A DNA stretch of 42,789 bases from an uncultured Pseudomonadota bacterium (GTDB lineage: Bacteria; Pseudomonadota; Alphaproteobacteria; Rs-D84): the NCBI GenBank assembly GCA_947303585.1, contig CAMYYT010000008.1, positions 1 to 42,789 on the forward strand, written 5' to 3'. A model generated the notes under the pieces. The model saw only the letters and a list, made by a program, of their open reading frames with translations, made no database searches and was not told the DNA's origin. Both the position numbers and the translations under genes were made by a program. Of the stretch, positions 33,529-41,284 are shown piece by piece (the first letter of the stretch is position 1; each line of letters opens with the position of its first letter).

Positions 33529-34305
33529 ATGAGTAGTTTTTTATTTACAACAATAGCGGCAGTTGTGGGGGTTGTGATGTTGGCGCCGTCGTACGCAACG
33601 AATATACCAACAACTAATCCGGGCTGTACAACGACCGTTTTGGGTGCCGACAATATTGCAAATGGCAGCGCGTCGCTTGAACCAGATTTCAGCGCAAACA
33701 CAATAAATACAACGTGGTTCAGTAATGGAACACAATTAACAGGAGATAATATTCCTGGAACATGTACATACGACGCGGCACTTACCCCACCAACCCCAGC
33801 AGCCAGACCGGGGTATACGTTTGGCGGATGGACGTTACGTGTATCAACGCCAGAACCTGCTGTTATGACGTTATCTAGCATATCAAATCAATCGATATCG
33901 GCTTATGGATATGTAACTGGTGATTGTGGCGGCGAGTGTGGATCTGAAAATGCTACTTATGTTTGGGAAGGTTATTGGGATCCTGTTAATGATGATCGTT
34001 ATGGTTTTGGACAACAACAAGAATGGGGAATTACTTTTGAATCTGGGATAGTTAAGGGTGAAGCAGGATGTTCTTACAATGATTCTGGTACGCCTACTTT
34101 TGATTTGAGCGGAAATTATTGCTGGTGCCGCGCAACATCATTAACACCGAATGAGGAAGAAGAGCAAAGTTTTCTTTCTTCTTCGTGGGTATATTTGTCA
34201 GATATGGGCGATTGGATGAATTGTGCGCGATGTTCTGAAAGTTGCGCGAACGAGATTAGGACAAATTCAACTTTTCGTAGCAGCGTATTTAGTGCTGCGC
34301 AATAA
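33529..34305 (+). CDS. Exported Cys-rich protein C with InlB-type repeat and CWCRAT domain
   Basis: 258 aa; ATG preceded by AAGGGGGGAAAGAA, as in gene B. Residues 1-23 are a signal peptide. Residues 24-102 are nearly identical to B (PGCTTTVLGA, NGSASLEPDFSANTIN, then the repeat ending PAARPGYTFGGW). Residues 105-165 are unique. The C-terminal region keeps EWGITF, GEAGCS, YCWCRAT (CWC at 198-200), SSSWVY, NCARCSESCA and the end STFRSSV. Unlike A and B, its 3' end has normal AT-rich composition. The intact frame shows what B would look like when switched on. A surface or secreted function is inferred from export and repeat type. Confidence 0.78.
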   Translation: MSSFLFTTIAAVVGVVMLAPSYATNIPTTNPGCTTTVLGADNIANGSASLEPDFSANTINTTWFSNGTQLTGDNIPGTCTYDAALTPPTPAARPGYTFGGWTLRVSTPEPAVMTLSSISNQSISAYGYVTGDCGGECGSENATYVWEGYWDPVNDDRYGFGQQQEWGITFESGIVKGEAGCSYNDSGTPTFDLSGNYCWCRATSLTPNEEEEQSFLSSSWVYLSDMGDWMNCARCSESCANEIRTNSTFRSSVFSAAQ

Positions 34306-34329
34306 CCAGTTTCTTTCCCTAAAACAAAC

Positions 34330-34358
34330 AAACCGTCCCTGTGTGGGACGGTTTTTTT
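34330..34358 (+). terminator. Terminator of exported protein C gene
   Basis: CCGTCCC (34333-34339), TGTGT loop, GGGACGG (34345-34351), seven T. Near-identical to the terminator of gene B. Confidence 0.85.
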
Positions 34359-34379
34359 GTGACCTTCCTCCCGGCTTCG

Positions 34380-34420
34380 CCGTACTCCCCCCAAGGGGAG
34401 AATATTAATAATTCCCCCTT
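34380..34420. repeat. C-run/G-run intergenic element, copy 2
   Basis: CCGTACTCCCCCCAAGGGG followed by AGAATATTAATAATTCCCCC. Here it lies before the 116-bp element; in the gene B region the order is reversed. Confidence 0.7.
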
Positions 34421-34474
34421 AGGAGGGGGTGACACGAAGTGTCGGGGGAGGGTGCACAAACCTTTCAAAGGTTT

Positions 34475-34590
34475 GTGTCATGCTGAGCGCAGCGTGAGCA
34501 TCCTGGTATATTAATGTGTCTGGCGTTTCGTCAGACTGCTTTTTTATTAACCTGGATCGTCACGCAAACTTCGTTTGCTTACGATGACAC
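34475..34590. repeat. 116-bp fold-back intergenic element, copy 2
   Basis: Same length and ends (GTGTCAT...ATGACAC) as 26205-26320, with a few substitutions, for example in the central hairpin. It is preceded by an inverted repeat AAACCTTT/AAAGGTTT. The tail TCTCTGGAATAAG after the right end is also shared. The 341-bp gap after gene C holds the terminator and these two elements only. Confidence 0.8.
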
Positions 34591-34646
34591 CGTCTCTGGA
34601 ATAAGGATTGCGCCACTTCCCCACGGGGGCAGAATTTATTATGTTT

Positions 34647-35630
34647 TTATTTTTGTTTTAATTCGTTTGTGATGATTCGTAATTCTTGCATGATATTTGG
34701 CAAAGCCAAAACTTTTTGATTACAGCTTTTTTCTAATTCATTTTCGCAATTTTCATTACACAATGGACACATATTTATATTCATATTTTGTAACGCAGTG
34801 CATGTTTTTAGCATTGGTATCAATGGTCTTTGGTTTTTCGTATACATATTCAAATATTCTTTTTTGTTGTTCTTGCGTAAATTTACCAAGAACACATACG
34901 CGGCGCATATTCGTTTAGCCAATTCGCTTTTGCGACGCATTTCTTGATTATATTGTTTTTGTTGTGCCAGATAACGTTCTTTGTTTTTTTCGTAATTTTG
35001 TTTAATGCGTTTTTTGTATTGTTCTTGTTTTGCGTAATAACATTTTTTCTTGTTGGCAGATATGGCGGCTGCATTTTTTTGACGATATATTTTTTGTGCT
35101 TCTTTGTTTCTTTCAGGATTATTTTTTACCCAATTTGTTATGCGCGCCAAAGCTTCTTCGCGATGCGACAAGAAATATTTATGATTGCTTTCATAGTGTT
35201 TCTTTTTCTTTTGTTCCTGTTTTTGTGCCGAAAGTTTACTGATTTTATCAATGATATTTGGACTAGATTTTATTAAATATGCTGATGTGTCTTTGGGTTT
35301 ATTAAGCGCACGTATTTTATCTGGTGAAACAAAAAATGGTAATTTTAATTCAATGAATTGCAATAATGTGTTATCTAGATAAGCTTTGCCATATATTAAA
35401 TCTATAAATTCTTGTTCTGTAAAAATGTCTGTTAATTCTTCTTGGGCTAAAAACAGTTTTATATCTTTGGGTTCGCTTGAATCAAACAGGTACCATTCCA
35501 GAAATATTTCAGCCAAAGATGATATTCGACCACAATTTGAATCTAGGTGTGAGATGTAAACCACGTGCATACCACATGTATCTAGATTTATTTTGTTGTT
35601 TTCGTAAAAAATATCGTCCAGGTCATTCAC
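34647..35630 (-). CDS. Unknown Lys-rich coiled-coil protein with C-terminal Cys motif
   Basis: 327 aa. There is no signal peptide or membrane helix. The first 130 residues are an acidic, mixed helical part (GRISSLAEIFLEWYLFDSS, then DIKLFLAQEELTDIFTEQEF). Residues about 130-240 are extremely Lys/Gln/Tyr-rich with a loose repeat of the type YYxKxxQYKKRIKQNYEKNKERY, suggesting a long charged helix or nucleic-acid contact. Near the C-terminus CPLCNENC could bind metal. No family is recognised. It sits among accessory genes between fabF and mltG, and no strong ribosome-binding site precedes its ATG. Confidence 0.6.
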   Translation of the reverse strand: MNDLDDIFYENNKINLDTCGMHVVYISHLDSNCGRISSLAEIFLEWYLFDSSEPKDIKLFLAQEELTDIFTEQEFIDLIYGKAYLDNTLLQFIELKLPFFVSPDKIRALNKPKDTSAYLIKSSPNIIDKISKLSAQKQEQKKKKHYESNHKYFLSHREEALARITNWVKNNPERNKEAQKIYRQKNAAAISANKKKCYYAKQEQYKKRIKQNYEKNKERYLAQQKQYNQEMRRKSELAKRICAAYVFLVNLRKNNKKEYLNMYTKNQRPLIPMLKTCTALQNMNINMCPLCNENCENELEKSCNQKVLALPNIMQELRIITNELKQK

Positions 35631-35746
35631 GGTTTTATGATAATATATTTTGTTAGGTTTGTGAAGTTTTCTTTGGAATTCTTTCTTTTTGATTTTCGTG
35701 GGGGTTTCGATGTATAATTTTTATATAAAAACCAAAAGGAGAAAAA

Positions 35747-36223
35747 ATGAAAAAATCATTAGTTGCTTATTTTTCCGCGACTGCGGTAACCAAACATGTT
35801 GCCGAAGAATTGGCTGCGGTTATTGATGCAGATTTGTTTGAAATTGTCCCAGAAAAAATGTATACCAAGGCTGACCTTGATTGGACTAATAACGAAAGTC
35901 GTTCAACGATTGAAATGCAAAACAAAAATTGTCGTCCGAAAATCGAATCGCGAGTTAGAGATTTGAAAAAATATGATGTGATATTTTTGGGCTTTCCAAT
36001 TTGGTGGTATCGTGAACCGTCTATCATAGATACTTTTGTAGAATCACATAATTTTGAAGGCAAAACAATTGTGCCTTTTGCGACTTCGGGTGGCAGTGAT
36101 ATAGATGACACATATAAAAATATCAAAGCATTGGCGCCAAAAGCCAAAGTAGAAAAAGGTAAACTGTTTGATGCTGGGGTGGAAATAGAAGATTTACAAA
36201 AGTGGGCAAAAAGATATTTATAA
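35747..36223 (+). CDS. Flavodoxin family protein
   Basis: 158 aa; ATG preceded by AAAAGGAGAAAA. The flavodoxin-like fold is indicated by the N-terminal strand and phosphate loop SLVAYFSATAVTKHVAEEL, by YDVIFLGFPIWWYREP, where the aromatic pair would stack on FMN, and by the later VPFATSGGSDID. These single-domain proteins transfer electrons using bound FMN; many reduce quinones or unknown partners. The P-loop reads S-A-T-A-V-T instead of S-x-T-G-N-T, common in the flavodoxin_4-type group. It is a single gene with its own terminator. Confidence 0.85.
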   Translation: MKKSLVAYFSATAVTKHVAEELAAVIDADLFEIVPEKMYTKADLDWTNNESRSTIEMQNKNCRPKIESRVRDLKKYDVIFLGFPIWWYREPSIIDTFVESHNFEGKTIVPFATSGGSDIDDTYKNIKALAPKAKVEKGKLFDAGVEIEDLQKWAKRYL

Positions 36224-36242
36224 AATCATAGATATTGAAAAT

Positions 36243-36267
36243 AAAAAACCGCACAAAGCGGTTTTTT
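36243..36267 (+). terminator. Terminator of the flavodoxin-like gene
   Basis: AAAAAACCGC (36243-36252), ACAAA, GCGGTTTTTT (36258-36267). Confidence 0.85.
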
Positions 36268-36279
36268 ATTTTTATGCTG

Positions 36280-36307
36280 TTGCAAGTATTTTTTGTTATG
36301 TTATAGT
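36280..36307 (+). promoter_or_regulatory. galE promoter
   Basis: TTGCAA (36280-36285), 16-bp spacer, TATAGT (36302-36307), 25 bp upstream of the galE ATG. Confidence 0.5.
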
Positions 36308-36332
36308 AAGCAAAAGCAAAGAGGTTTTTCTT

Positions 36333-37349
36333 ATGAATATACTTGTAACAGGCGGCAGCGGATATATCGGTTCTCATACTGTTGTTGAATTACAAAATGC
36401 TGGACACAATGTTGTTGTGGTTGATAATTTATCTAATTCAAATGAAAAATCTTTGAAACGTGTGGCAGAAATAACTGGTAAAAATGTAGATTTTTATGAA
36501 ATAGATATTCGTGATTTTAATGCGCTTGATTCAATAGTTGGTAAATATCATTTTGATTGTTGTATTCATTTTGCAGGTTTGAAAGCTGTTGGGGAATCTG
36601 TGCAAAAGCCGTTGGAATATTACGATAATAATGTTTGCGGAACAGTAAATTTATTAAAAGTTTTACAAAAACATAATTGTAAAAATATTATTTTTTCTTC
36701 GTCTGCGTGTGTATATGGTGATCCAAAAATTATTCCTATATCTGAAGATTGTCCAAAAGGAAATTGTACAAACCCTTATGGGCAAACAAAAAGTATGATA
36801 GAAGACATCATGATAGATTTGCAAAAATCCGATTCGAATTGGAACATTGTTTTGTTGCGTTATTTTAATCCTATCGGTGCACACAGTAGTGGTAAAATAG
36901 GTGAAAATCCAAACGGAATTCCGAATAATTTAATGCCTTATATTACTCAAGTGGCTGTTGGAAAACGCGAAAAATTAAATGTTTTTGGGAATGATTACGA
37001 TACTGTTGATGGTACTGGGGTTCGCGATTATATTCATGTTGTAGATTTGGCGCGTGGGCATGTGTGTGCTTTGCAAGCCATAGAAAAAAAATGTGGTTTA
37101 GAAATATTTAATTTAGGAACAGGCCATGGTTATTCTGTATTAGAAGTTGTTCATGCTTTTGAAACGGCAAACGATTTGAAAATACCGTATGTTATACAGC
37201 CAAGACGCACTGGGGATGTCGCAGTATGTTATTCTGATGCAAGCAAAGCAGAAAAGGTTTTGAATTGGCGTGCTGAATTTGATTTACAGGATATGTGTCG
37301 CGATTCTTGGAATTGGCAAAAGAATAATCCAAATGGATATGATGATTAA
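36333..37349 (+). CDS. galE: UDP-glucose 4-epimerase
   Basis: 338 aa, normal length. Extended SDR enzyme with N-terminal NAD-binding TGGSGYIGSH (6-15) and catalytic S124 (SSSACVYG), Y149 and K153 (NPYGQTK), the same positions as in E. coli GalE. RYFNPIGAH and GTGVRDYIHVVDLARGH are GalE hallmarks. It interconverts UDP-glucose and UDP-galactose for sugar use or surface-glycan supply. No other gal or glycan gene is nearby. mltG starts 15 bp downstream and is probably co-transcribed. Confidence 0.95.
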   Translation: MNILVTGGSGYIGSHTVVELQNAGHNVVVVDNLSNSNEKSLKRVAEITGKNVDFYEIDIRDFNALDSIVGKYHFDCCIHFAGLKAVGESVQKPLEYYDNNVCGTVNLLKVLQKHNCKNIIFSSSACVYGDPKIIPISEDCPKGNCTNPYGQTKSMIEDIMIDLQKSDSNWNIVLLRYFNPIGAHSSGKIGENPNGIPNNLMPYITQVAVGKREKLNVFGNDYDTVDGTGVRDYIHVVDLARGHVCALQAIEKKCGLEIFNLGTGHGYSVLEVVHAFETANDLKIPYVIQPRRTGDVAVCYSDASKAEKVLNWRAEFDLQDMCRDSWNWQKNNPNGYDD

Positions 37350-37364
37350 CCTCGAGAATATCTG

Positions 37365-38369
37365 ATGAAAAAGAAACAATGGAAAAATCTTAAAGATTGG
37401 GTGAAATTTTTGTTGGCTGTTGGCTGTGTTGTTGTGTTTACTGTATTTTTTATTTTTAATTTATGGTCGCCAATTCAAAAGCCGGTTAATGTTATTGTGC
37501 CAAATGGTGCGTCTGTTACGCGTATGACTAATTATCTTTATAAAAACAAGATTATTAAATCCAAAGAATTGTTTTATTTTTCGATTCGCATTAATGGTGG
37601 AAAAATTCAAGCAGGCGAATATGATATCCCGCGTGGGGCAGGGGTTTGGACAATTGCTGATATGTTAACACATGGTAAAATTGCTACTACAACAGTTATG
37701 ATTCCCGAAGGGTATACAATTAAACAAATCAAAGCGATGTTAATGAAGACACCTGTGTTGGTTGGTGATGTAGATTGTAATGATGATTCGCCTGTGTGTA
37801 ATTTAAAAGATGGCGATATTTTTCCGGACACTTACCGAATCGCACGCGGAACAACACGACTTGCTTTGTTAGAATTAGCGCGTAAAAAAATGTTAGAGAT
37901 ACAACAGTCTGTTAATGGATTCCCGTATCCTGAGCCGTTAAAAGATTGGAATGAAGTTGTAACTTTGGCTTCGATTGTTCAAAAAGAAACGCCGCGTGCC
38001 AAAGAAATGCCGATTGTAGCAAGTGTTTATTTCAATCGCTTGCGTCAAGGTATGCGCTTGCAAGCAGATCCAACAGTTGTCTATGCTTTGACAGATGGAC
38101 TTGGTGATATGCAAGGTGAACCTTTGTTATCTGGACACCTTCGCACGGAAAGTCCATATAACACTTATATGAACAAAGGCTTGCCTCCAACTCCAATTGC
38201 AAGTGTTGGTCGTGATGCGATTCGCGCTGTGTTAAAACCTGCGAATACAAAATATTTATTCTTTGTTGCAGATGGCAAAGGCGGACATAAATTTTCCAAA
38301 GATTACGAAGAACATAAAAAACATCACGCAAAGTGGCGAGAAATCAAACAAAAATCAAGTGAACAATAA
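37365..38369 (+). CDS. mltG: Endolytic murein transglycosylase
   Basis: 334 aa. One N-terminal membrane helix (about 13-33) is followed by a periplasmic LysM-like part and the YceG catalytic domain. Motifs are AGEYDIPRGAG, VMIPEGYTIKQI, DIFPDTYRI (151-159), LASIVQKETP (201-210; catalytic Glu208), VASVYFNRLRQGMRLQADPTVVYAL and ESPYNTYMNKGLPPTPI. MltG cuts nascent glycan strands and sets their length. It probably shares the galE transcript. In related bacteria it usually follows fabF directly. Confidence 0.95.
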   Translation: MKKKQWKNLKDWVKFLLAVGCVVVFTVFFIFNLWSPIQKPVNVIVPNGASVTRMTNYLYKNKIIKSKELFYFSIRINGGKIQAGEYDIPRGAGVWTIADMLTHGKIATTTVMIPEGYTIKQIKAMLMKTPVLVGDVDCNDDSPVCNLKDGDIFPDTYRIARGTTRLALLELARKKMLEIQQSVNGFPYPEPLKDWNEVVTLASIVQKETPRAKEMPIVASVYFNRLRQGMRLQADPTVVYALTDGLGDMQGEPLLSGHLRTESPYNTYMNKGLPPTPIASVGRDAIRAVLKPANTKYLFFVADGKGGHKFSKDYEEHKKHHAKWREIKQKSSEQ

Positions 38370-38432
38370 TATATTTATTGCACCGCGCGCAATTATACCA
38401 TATTTTTTTTGTTTATCTAGTTATTTATTTTC

Positions 38433-38461
38433 TTGCAGGTTGGTTTTTTATATGAGATAAT
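38433..38461 (+). promoter_or_regulatory. Candidate promoter of the first tandem barrel gene
   Basis: TTGCAG (38433-38438), 17-bp spacer, GATAAT (38456-38461). Confidence 0.4.
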
Positions 38462-38516
38462 ATTCTTATCAGGAAGAAACCTGAGGTTAAGTTTAACTGA
38501 AGAGAAAGGATAAAAC

Positions 38517-39314
38517 ATGAAAAAATTAGCTTTGACTTCTTTATTGGCTGTATTTGCGATTTCTGGTGCAAACGCTGCTAACGTTATCGATGGTAATCCA
38601 TTGTATATGCCAGAACAAAATCATTTTTACAGCGTAACTACATTGGGTTCGCATACAGAAGATTCTGTTTCTTCTGCTGGCGAAGAATTTGGCTATGGTA
38701 TTTTGAATAATTGGGCTGTTAACGTAGAAACAGCTGTTTCCGAAGATAATGCATTTGATAACATGTCATGGGATGGTATGAAATTTGGTACAACATTCCG
38801 CGCTTTGGATTTGGCTGGCTGGAAAGCTGATTTGATGGCAAGCTATTTTGTTTTCCCAGTTTGGGGTGATCATGAAGCATGGTTGGATGAAGATCAGACT
38901 CGTTATGAATGGATGGCTGGTGTTCGTGGTGGTTTCGTAGCTTCCAACTGGACAGTTGCTGGTCGTGCATTGTTTGAATACACAAACACAGAATCTTTCA
39001 ACTGGAATGATGATGGTATGCACGCTTTGGTATTCGGCTTGACAGGTCAATATGTATTTGATTCTAACTGGTCTGTTTTGGCAGATATCGCTTACAGAGG
39101 ATTGACAGATTCTTGGGCTGATAATGATGGTGAATGGACAGGTGAATTGGCTGTCAATTACAACATCGACGCTACAAAATATGTTGGTTTGTATGTCAAT
39201 GGTACTATGAATCACTGGAAAGGCGATAATCATGAAGAAGATCCTACAGCGAAGAAAGGCTGGGGCTTTGAAGACGGATTTGGCTTTGGTGCTAAATTTG
39301 GTATTGATTTCTAA
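38517..39314 (+). CDS. Outer-membrane beta-barrel-like protein, tandem paralogue 1
   Basis: 265 aa; ATG preceded by GAAAGGATAAAAC. Residues 1-20 are a signal peptide (cleavage after ANA). The mature protein starts NVIDGNPLYMP and alternates aromatic and polar residues in strand-like segments, with many Trp, Tyr, Asp and Gly. It ends FGFGAKFGIDF with terminal Phe, as for BAM-inserted barrels. The next gene is a clear paralogue sharing the signal peptide, DGNPLYMP, NIDATKYVGLY and the C-terminal GAKFGIDF. A porin-like or surface role is inferred. Smooth codon use and a strong ribosome-binding site suggest high expression. Confidence 0.78.
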   Translation: MKKLALTSLLAVFAISGANAANVIDGNPLYMPEQNHFYSVTTLGSHTEDSVSSAGEEFGYGILNNWAVNVETAVSEDNAFDNMSWDGMKFGTTFRALDLAGWKADLMASYFVFPVWGDHEAWLDEDQTRYEWMAGVRGGFVASNWTVAGRALFEYTNTESFNWNDDGMHALVFGLTGQYVFDSNWSVLADIAYRGLTDSWADNDGEWTGELAVNYNIDATKYVGLYVNGTMNHWKGDNHEEDPTAKKGWGFEDGFGFGAKFGIDF

Positions 39315-39338
39315 TCAACCAGAACAAGTTAAGAAAGT

Positions 39339-39362
39339 CCGACCGATTGGTCGGGCTTTTTT
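39339..39362 (+). terminator. Terminator of tandem barrel gene 1
   Basis: CCGACC (39339-39344), GATT, GGTCGG (39349-39354), GC and a T run to 39362. Confidence 0.85.
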
Positions 39363-39439
39363 ATGCCTCGATGAACAAAAATTAAAATCAAAAAAATCTT
39401 GTGAACTGCGATTTTTTAAGATTTTTATATGATTTGTTC

Positions 39440-39623
39440 GTCTTCGTATTCGCCATGCGCGCCAATTTTTTACGCAAACAGTGTTTGCGTGCGGCACATA
39501 TAGAATGTGCCTGGCGCTCTGGCGGAAACCGTGACGATTTTGCTGTACTTCGTTTGCAAAATCTACTTGTTTTCTAATCGTGTCAAGATAAAAAAAGACG
39601 GGTCGCAGGACCCGTTTTTTTTT
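39440..39623 (+). ncRNA. Structured intergenic stretch, candidate small RNA
   Basis: The 394-bp gap between the two barrel genes holds a row of hairpins: ACGCAAACA/TGTTTGCGT (39472-39490), GGCACAT/ATGTGCC (39493-39511) and GATTTTGC/GCAAAATC (39536-39563). A strong terminator follows (39598-39623). No start-to-stop frame is convincing. A small RNA ending at this terminator would explain the layout, but no clear promoter was found, so this is a weak call. Confidence 0.3.
39598..39623 (+). terminator. Second intrinsic terminator between the barrel genes
   Basis: ACGGGTC (39598-39604), GCAG, GACCCGT (39609-39615), T run to 39623. It lies 236 bp after the first barrel terminator, so some transcript other than that gene probably ends here. 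Confidence 0.8.
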
Positions 39624-39708
39624 GTGGGAAAAAATTTAATAATGTGATAGAATACCTAGCGACTAGATAAAATGTTCTAGTATAAATCATAAAAAGAAAG
39701 GACAAAAA

Positions 39709-40497
39709 ATGAAAAAAATAGCATTGACATCTTTGTTAGCTGTGTTTGCTGTATCTGGTGCACAAGCTGCTGCAAAGAACGTTATGGATGGCAATCCATT
39801 GTATATGCCAAAAGCAGGTCACTTTTTCAGTGAAACAACTTTGGCTTCTCAAACAGAAGAAACTCGTGATTGGACATTGGGCGAACGTTTTGGTTTTGGT
39901 GTCACAGATAATTTTGCAATCGCATTGCAAACATCTATGTCTGAATTAAATGGTTTTGCAGATTATGCTTGGAACGAAGTTGCTTTAGATGCCGCGTATC
40001 GTTTTGTTGGCGAAGGTGCATGGAAAGTTGATTTAGTTGGTGCATTTGAAGTTGATTCAATGCGTGCATATCATTACAACTTTGCTGATTCTGATATGAC
40101 AACATATACTTGGACAGCAGGTGTTCGTACAGGTTATGTAAACAAAGATTGGGCTTTGATGGCTCGTGCTAATTTTATGTATGACAATTCAAGAGCTTTC
40201 AATTGGGCGCATGATTTTACTAACAATCATATCTTGAACATCGGTTTCGGTGGTTTCTGGAGAATGAGCGATTATTGGAGCACAGTTGTCACAGCTGATT
40301 ACTTCAAAATCTTGGATCACTATGGCAAACCAGAAACAGCAGGTTCTTGGGATTTGACAGCGGGCTTGAATTTGAACATTGATGCAACAAAATATATTGG
40401 TGCATACATCACAAAAGAAATCAACCACGTTGCCGAAGGCGAATGGAAAGCCCAAGATGGTATGGGATTTGGTGCTAAATTCGGTATCGATTTCTAA
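39709..40497 (+). CDS. Outer-membrane beta-barrel-like protein, tandem paralogue 2
   Basis: 262 aa; ATG preceded by GAAAGGACAAAAA. The signal peptide (1-20) is almost identical to that of the preceding gene. The mature part starts AAKNVMDGNPLYMPKAGHFFSE and ends MGFGAKFGIDF. The two proteins share strand pattern, YTWTAGVRTGYVNKDW versus YEWMAGVRGGFVASNW, and NIDATKY. The middle differs, suggesting duplication followed by divergence of exposed loops. Three CTAG tetranucleotides lie just upstream (39656-39679). Function as an outer-membrane protein is inferred. Confidence 0.78.
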   Translation: MKKIALTSLLAVFAVSGAQAAAKNVMDGNPLYMPKAGHFFSETTLASQTEETRDWTLGERFGFGVTDNFAIALQTSMSELNGFADYAWNEVALDAAYRFVGEGAWKVDLVGAFEVDSMRAYHYNFADSDMTTYTWTAGVRTGYVNKDWALMARANFMYDNSRAFNWAHDFTNNHILNIGFGGFWRMSDYWSTVVTADYFKILDHYGKPETAGSWDLTAGLNLNIDATKYIGAYITKEINHVAEGEWKAQDGMGFGAKFGIDF

Positions 40498-40525
40498 TAA
40501 ATAAATTAAAACGGCACATCTGTTT

Positions 40526-40590
40526 GTTGTTATTTCGTTCATGTAGGTCTACTACACTTCACTCAATAACAACGGCGCATTTGCGCCGTT
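40526..40590. repeat. Diverged copy of the efp-downstream intergenic repeat
   Basis: GTTGTTATT (40526-40534) pairs with AATAACAAC (40565-40573), and the element ends in AACGGCGCA/TGCGCCGTT (40571-40590). This is the same plan and terminal hairpin as 16866-16983, but the stem differs by compensating changes. The hairpin probably terminates the second barrel gene. Confidence 0.7.
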
Positions 40591-40616
40591 TTAATTTATT
40601 TATGCAATGTCTTCGA

Positions 40617-40650
40617 CCGTACTCCCCCCAAGGGGAGAATATTAATATTC
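40617..40650. repeat. C-run/G-run intergenic element, copy 3 (partial)
   Basis: ACCGTACTCCCCCCAAGGGG followed by AGAATATTAATATT; the distal CCCCCTT part is missing. Confidence 0.6.
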
Positions 40651-40700
40651 AAGAATTATCAAACCGGCACAAACTGTGGCTTTGCGGGGGTAAAAATACT

Positions 40701-40726
40701 CTCATTTAAAGGACCCTTTAAATGAG
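40701..40726. repeat. Perfect 12-bp inverted repeat
   Basis: CTCATTTAAAGG (40701-40712), AC, CCTTTAAATGAG (40715-40726). It has no T run, so it is not a terminator by itself. A terminator follows at 40761. The 327-bp gap is otherwise made of repeat elements. Confidence 0.7.
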
Positions 40727-40760
40727 ACTAGTCAACAGCAAAAATCAACACGCCAAAAGC

Positions 40761-40780
40761 CCCAGAAATCTGGGTTTTTT
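40761..40780 (+). terminator. Intrinsic terminator upstream of the 40825 gene
   Basis: CCCAGA (40761-40766), AA, TCTGGG (40769-40774), six T. Confidence 0.75.
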
Positions 40781-40807
40781 ATTTTTGAGATTTTAAGGAA
40801 AAATAGT

Positions 40808-40836
40808 TTGATTTAAAGGGTGGTTTGTGGTACAAT
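40808..40836 (+). promoter_or_regulatory. Candidate promoter overlapping the start of the 40825 frame
   Basis: TTGATT (40808-40813), 17-bp spacer, TACAAT (40831-40836). If used, transcription would begin near 40843, after the TTG start codon at 40825. Confidence 0.4.
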
Positions 40837-41253
40837 CAAAGCGACGGAAAGAAAGGGATACAGACGCAAAATAAATGGACGATATTTTTAATGTTAACCC
40901 CAATTTGCGCAATTGCGGCAAGTGATATAGATTTTACAAACCAAATGTTGGACAGCGAAATCGAAAGATTAACACAACAAAGGGACGAAAAATTTGCAGC
41001 GTTGCAAAAGTGTGAAGAAACAACCAAAGGATTTAAGATAGCGGGCATTGCTACATTGGCCGCGGCAGGTGTTGGTATATACGGCAACATAAAACTATCA
41101 CAAAAATTACAAGGCAAGGGCAGCAAAAAATCTGGTGGTGATCAAAGTTTAGGAACTACAAACAAAAGTCAAGAACAGAAAGATCAAGATGGGTGTGAAT
41201 CTTTTTGTTTAGCGGATCCAGATAATGCACCAGAAGCGTGTTCTTGCGGATAA
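40825..41253 (+). CDS. Exported Cys-rich protein with coiled coil, uncertain start
   Basis: Up to 142 aa. No ATG precedes the hydrophobic segment WTIFLMLTPICAIAA, which looks like a signal-peptide core. TTG 40825 has AAAGGG at good spacing, but a promoter appears to overlap it; ATG 40891 would cut the signal peptide in half. The mature part has a coiled-coil stretch (DSEIERLTQQRDEKFAALQKC), a hydrophobic helix (about FKIAGIATLAAAGVGIYG), a Gly/Ser/Lys linker and a Cys-rich tail DGCESFCLADPDNAPEACSCG. No family is recognised. A second exported Cys-rich gene follows 31 bp downstream, probably in the same transcript. Confidence 0.6.
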   Translation: MWYNQSDGKKGIQTQNKWTIFLMLTPICAIAASDIDFTNQMLDSEIERLTQQRDEKFAALQKCEETTKGFKIAGIATLAAAGVGIYGNIKLSQKLQGKGSKKSGGDQSLGTTNKSQEQKDQDGCESFCLADPDNAPEACSCG

Positions 41254-41284
41254 TTATAACCAAACAAAAACAAAGGAGTAAAAA

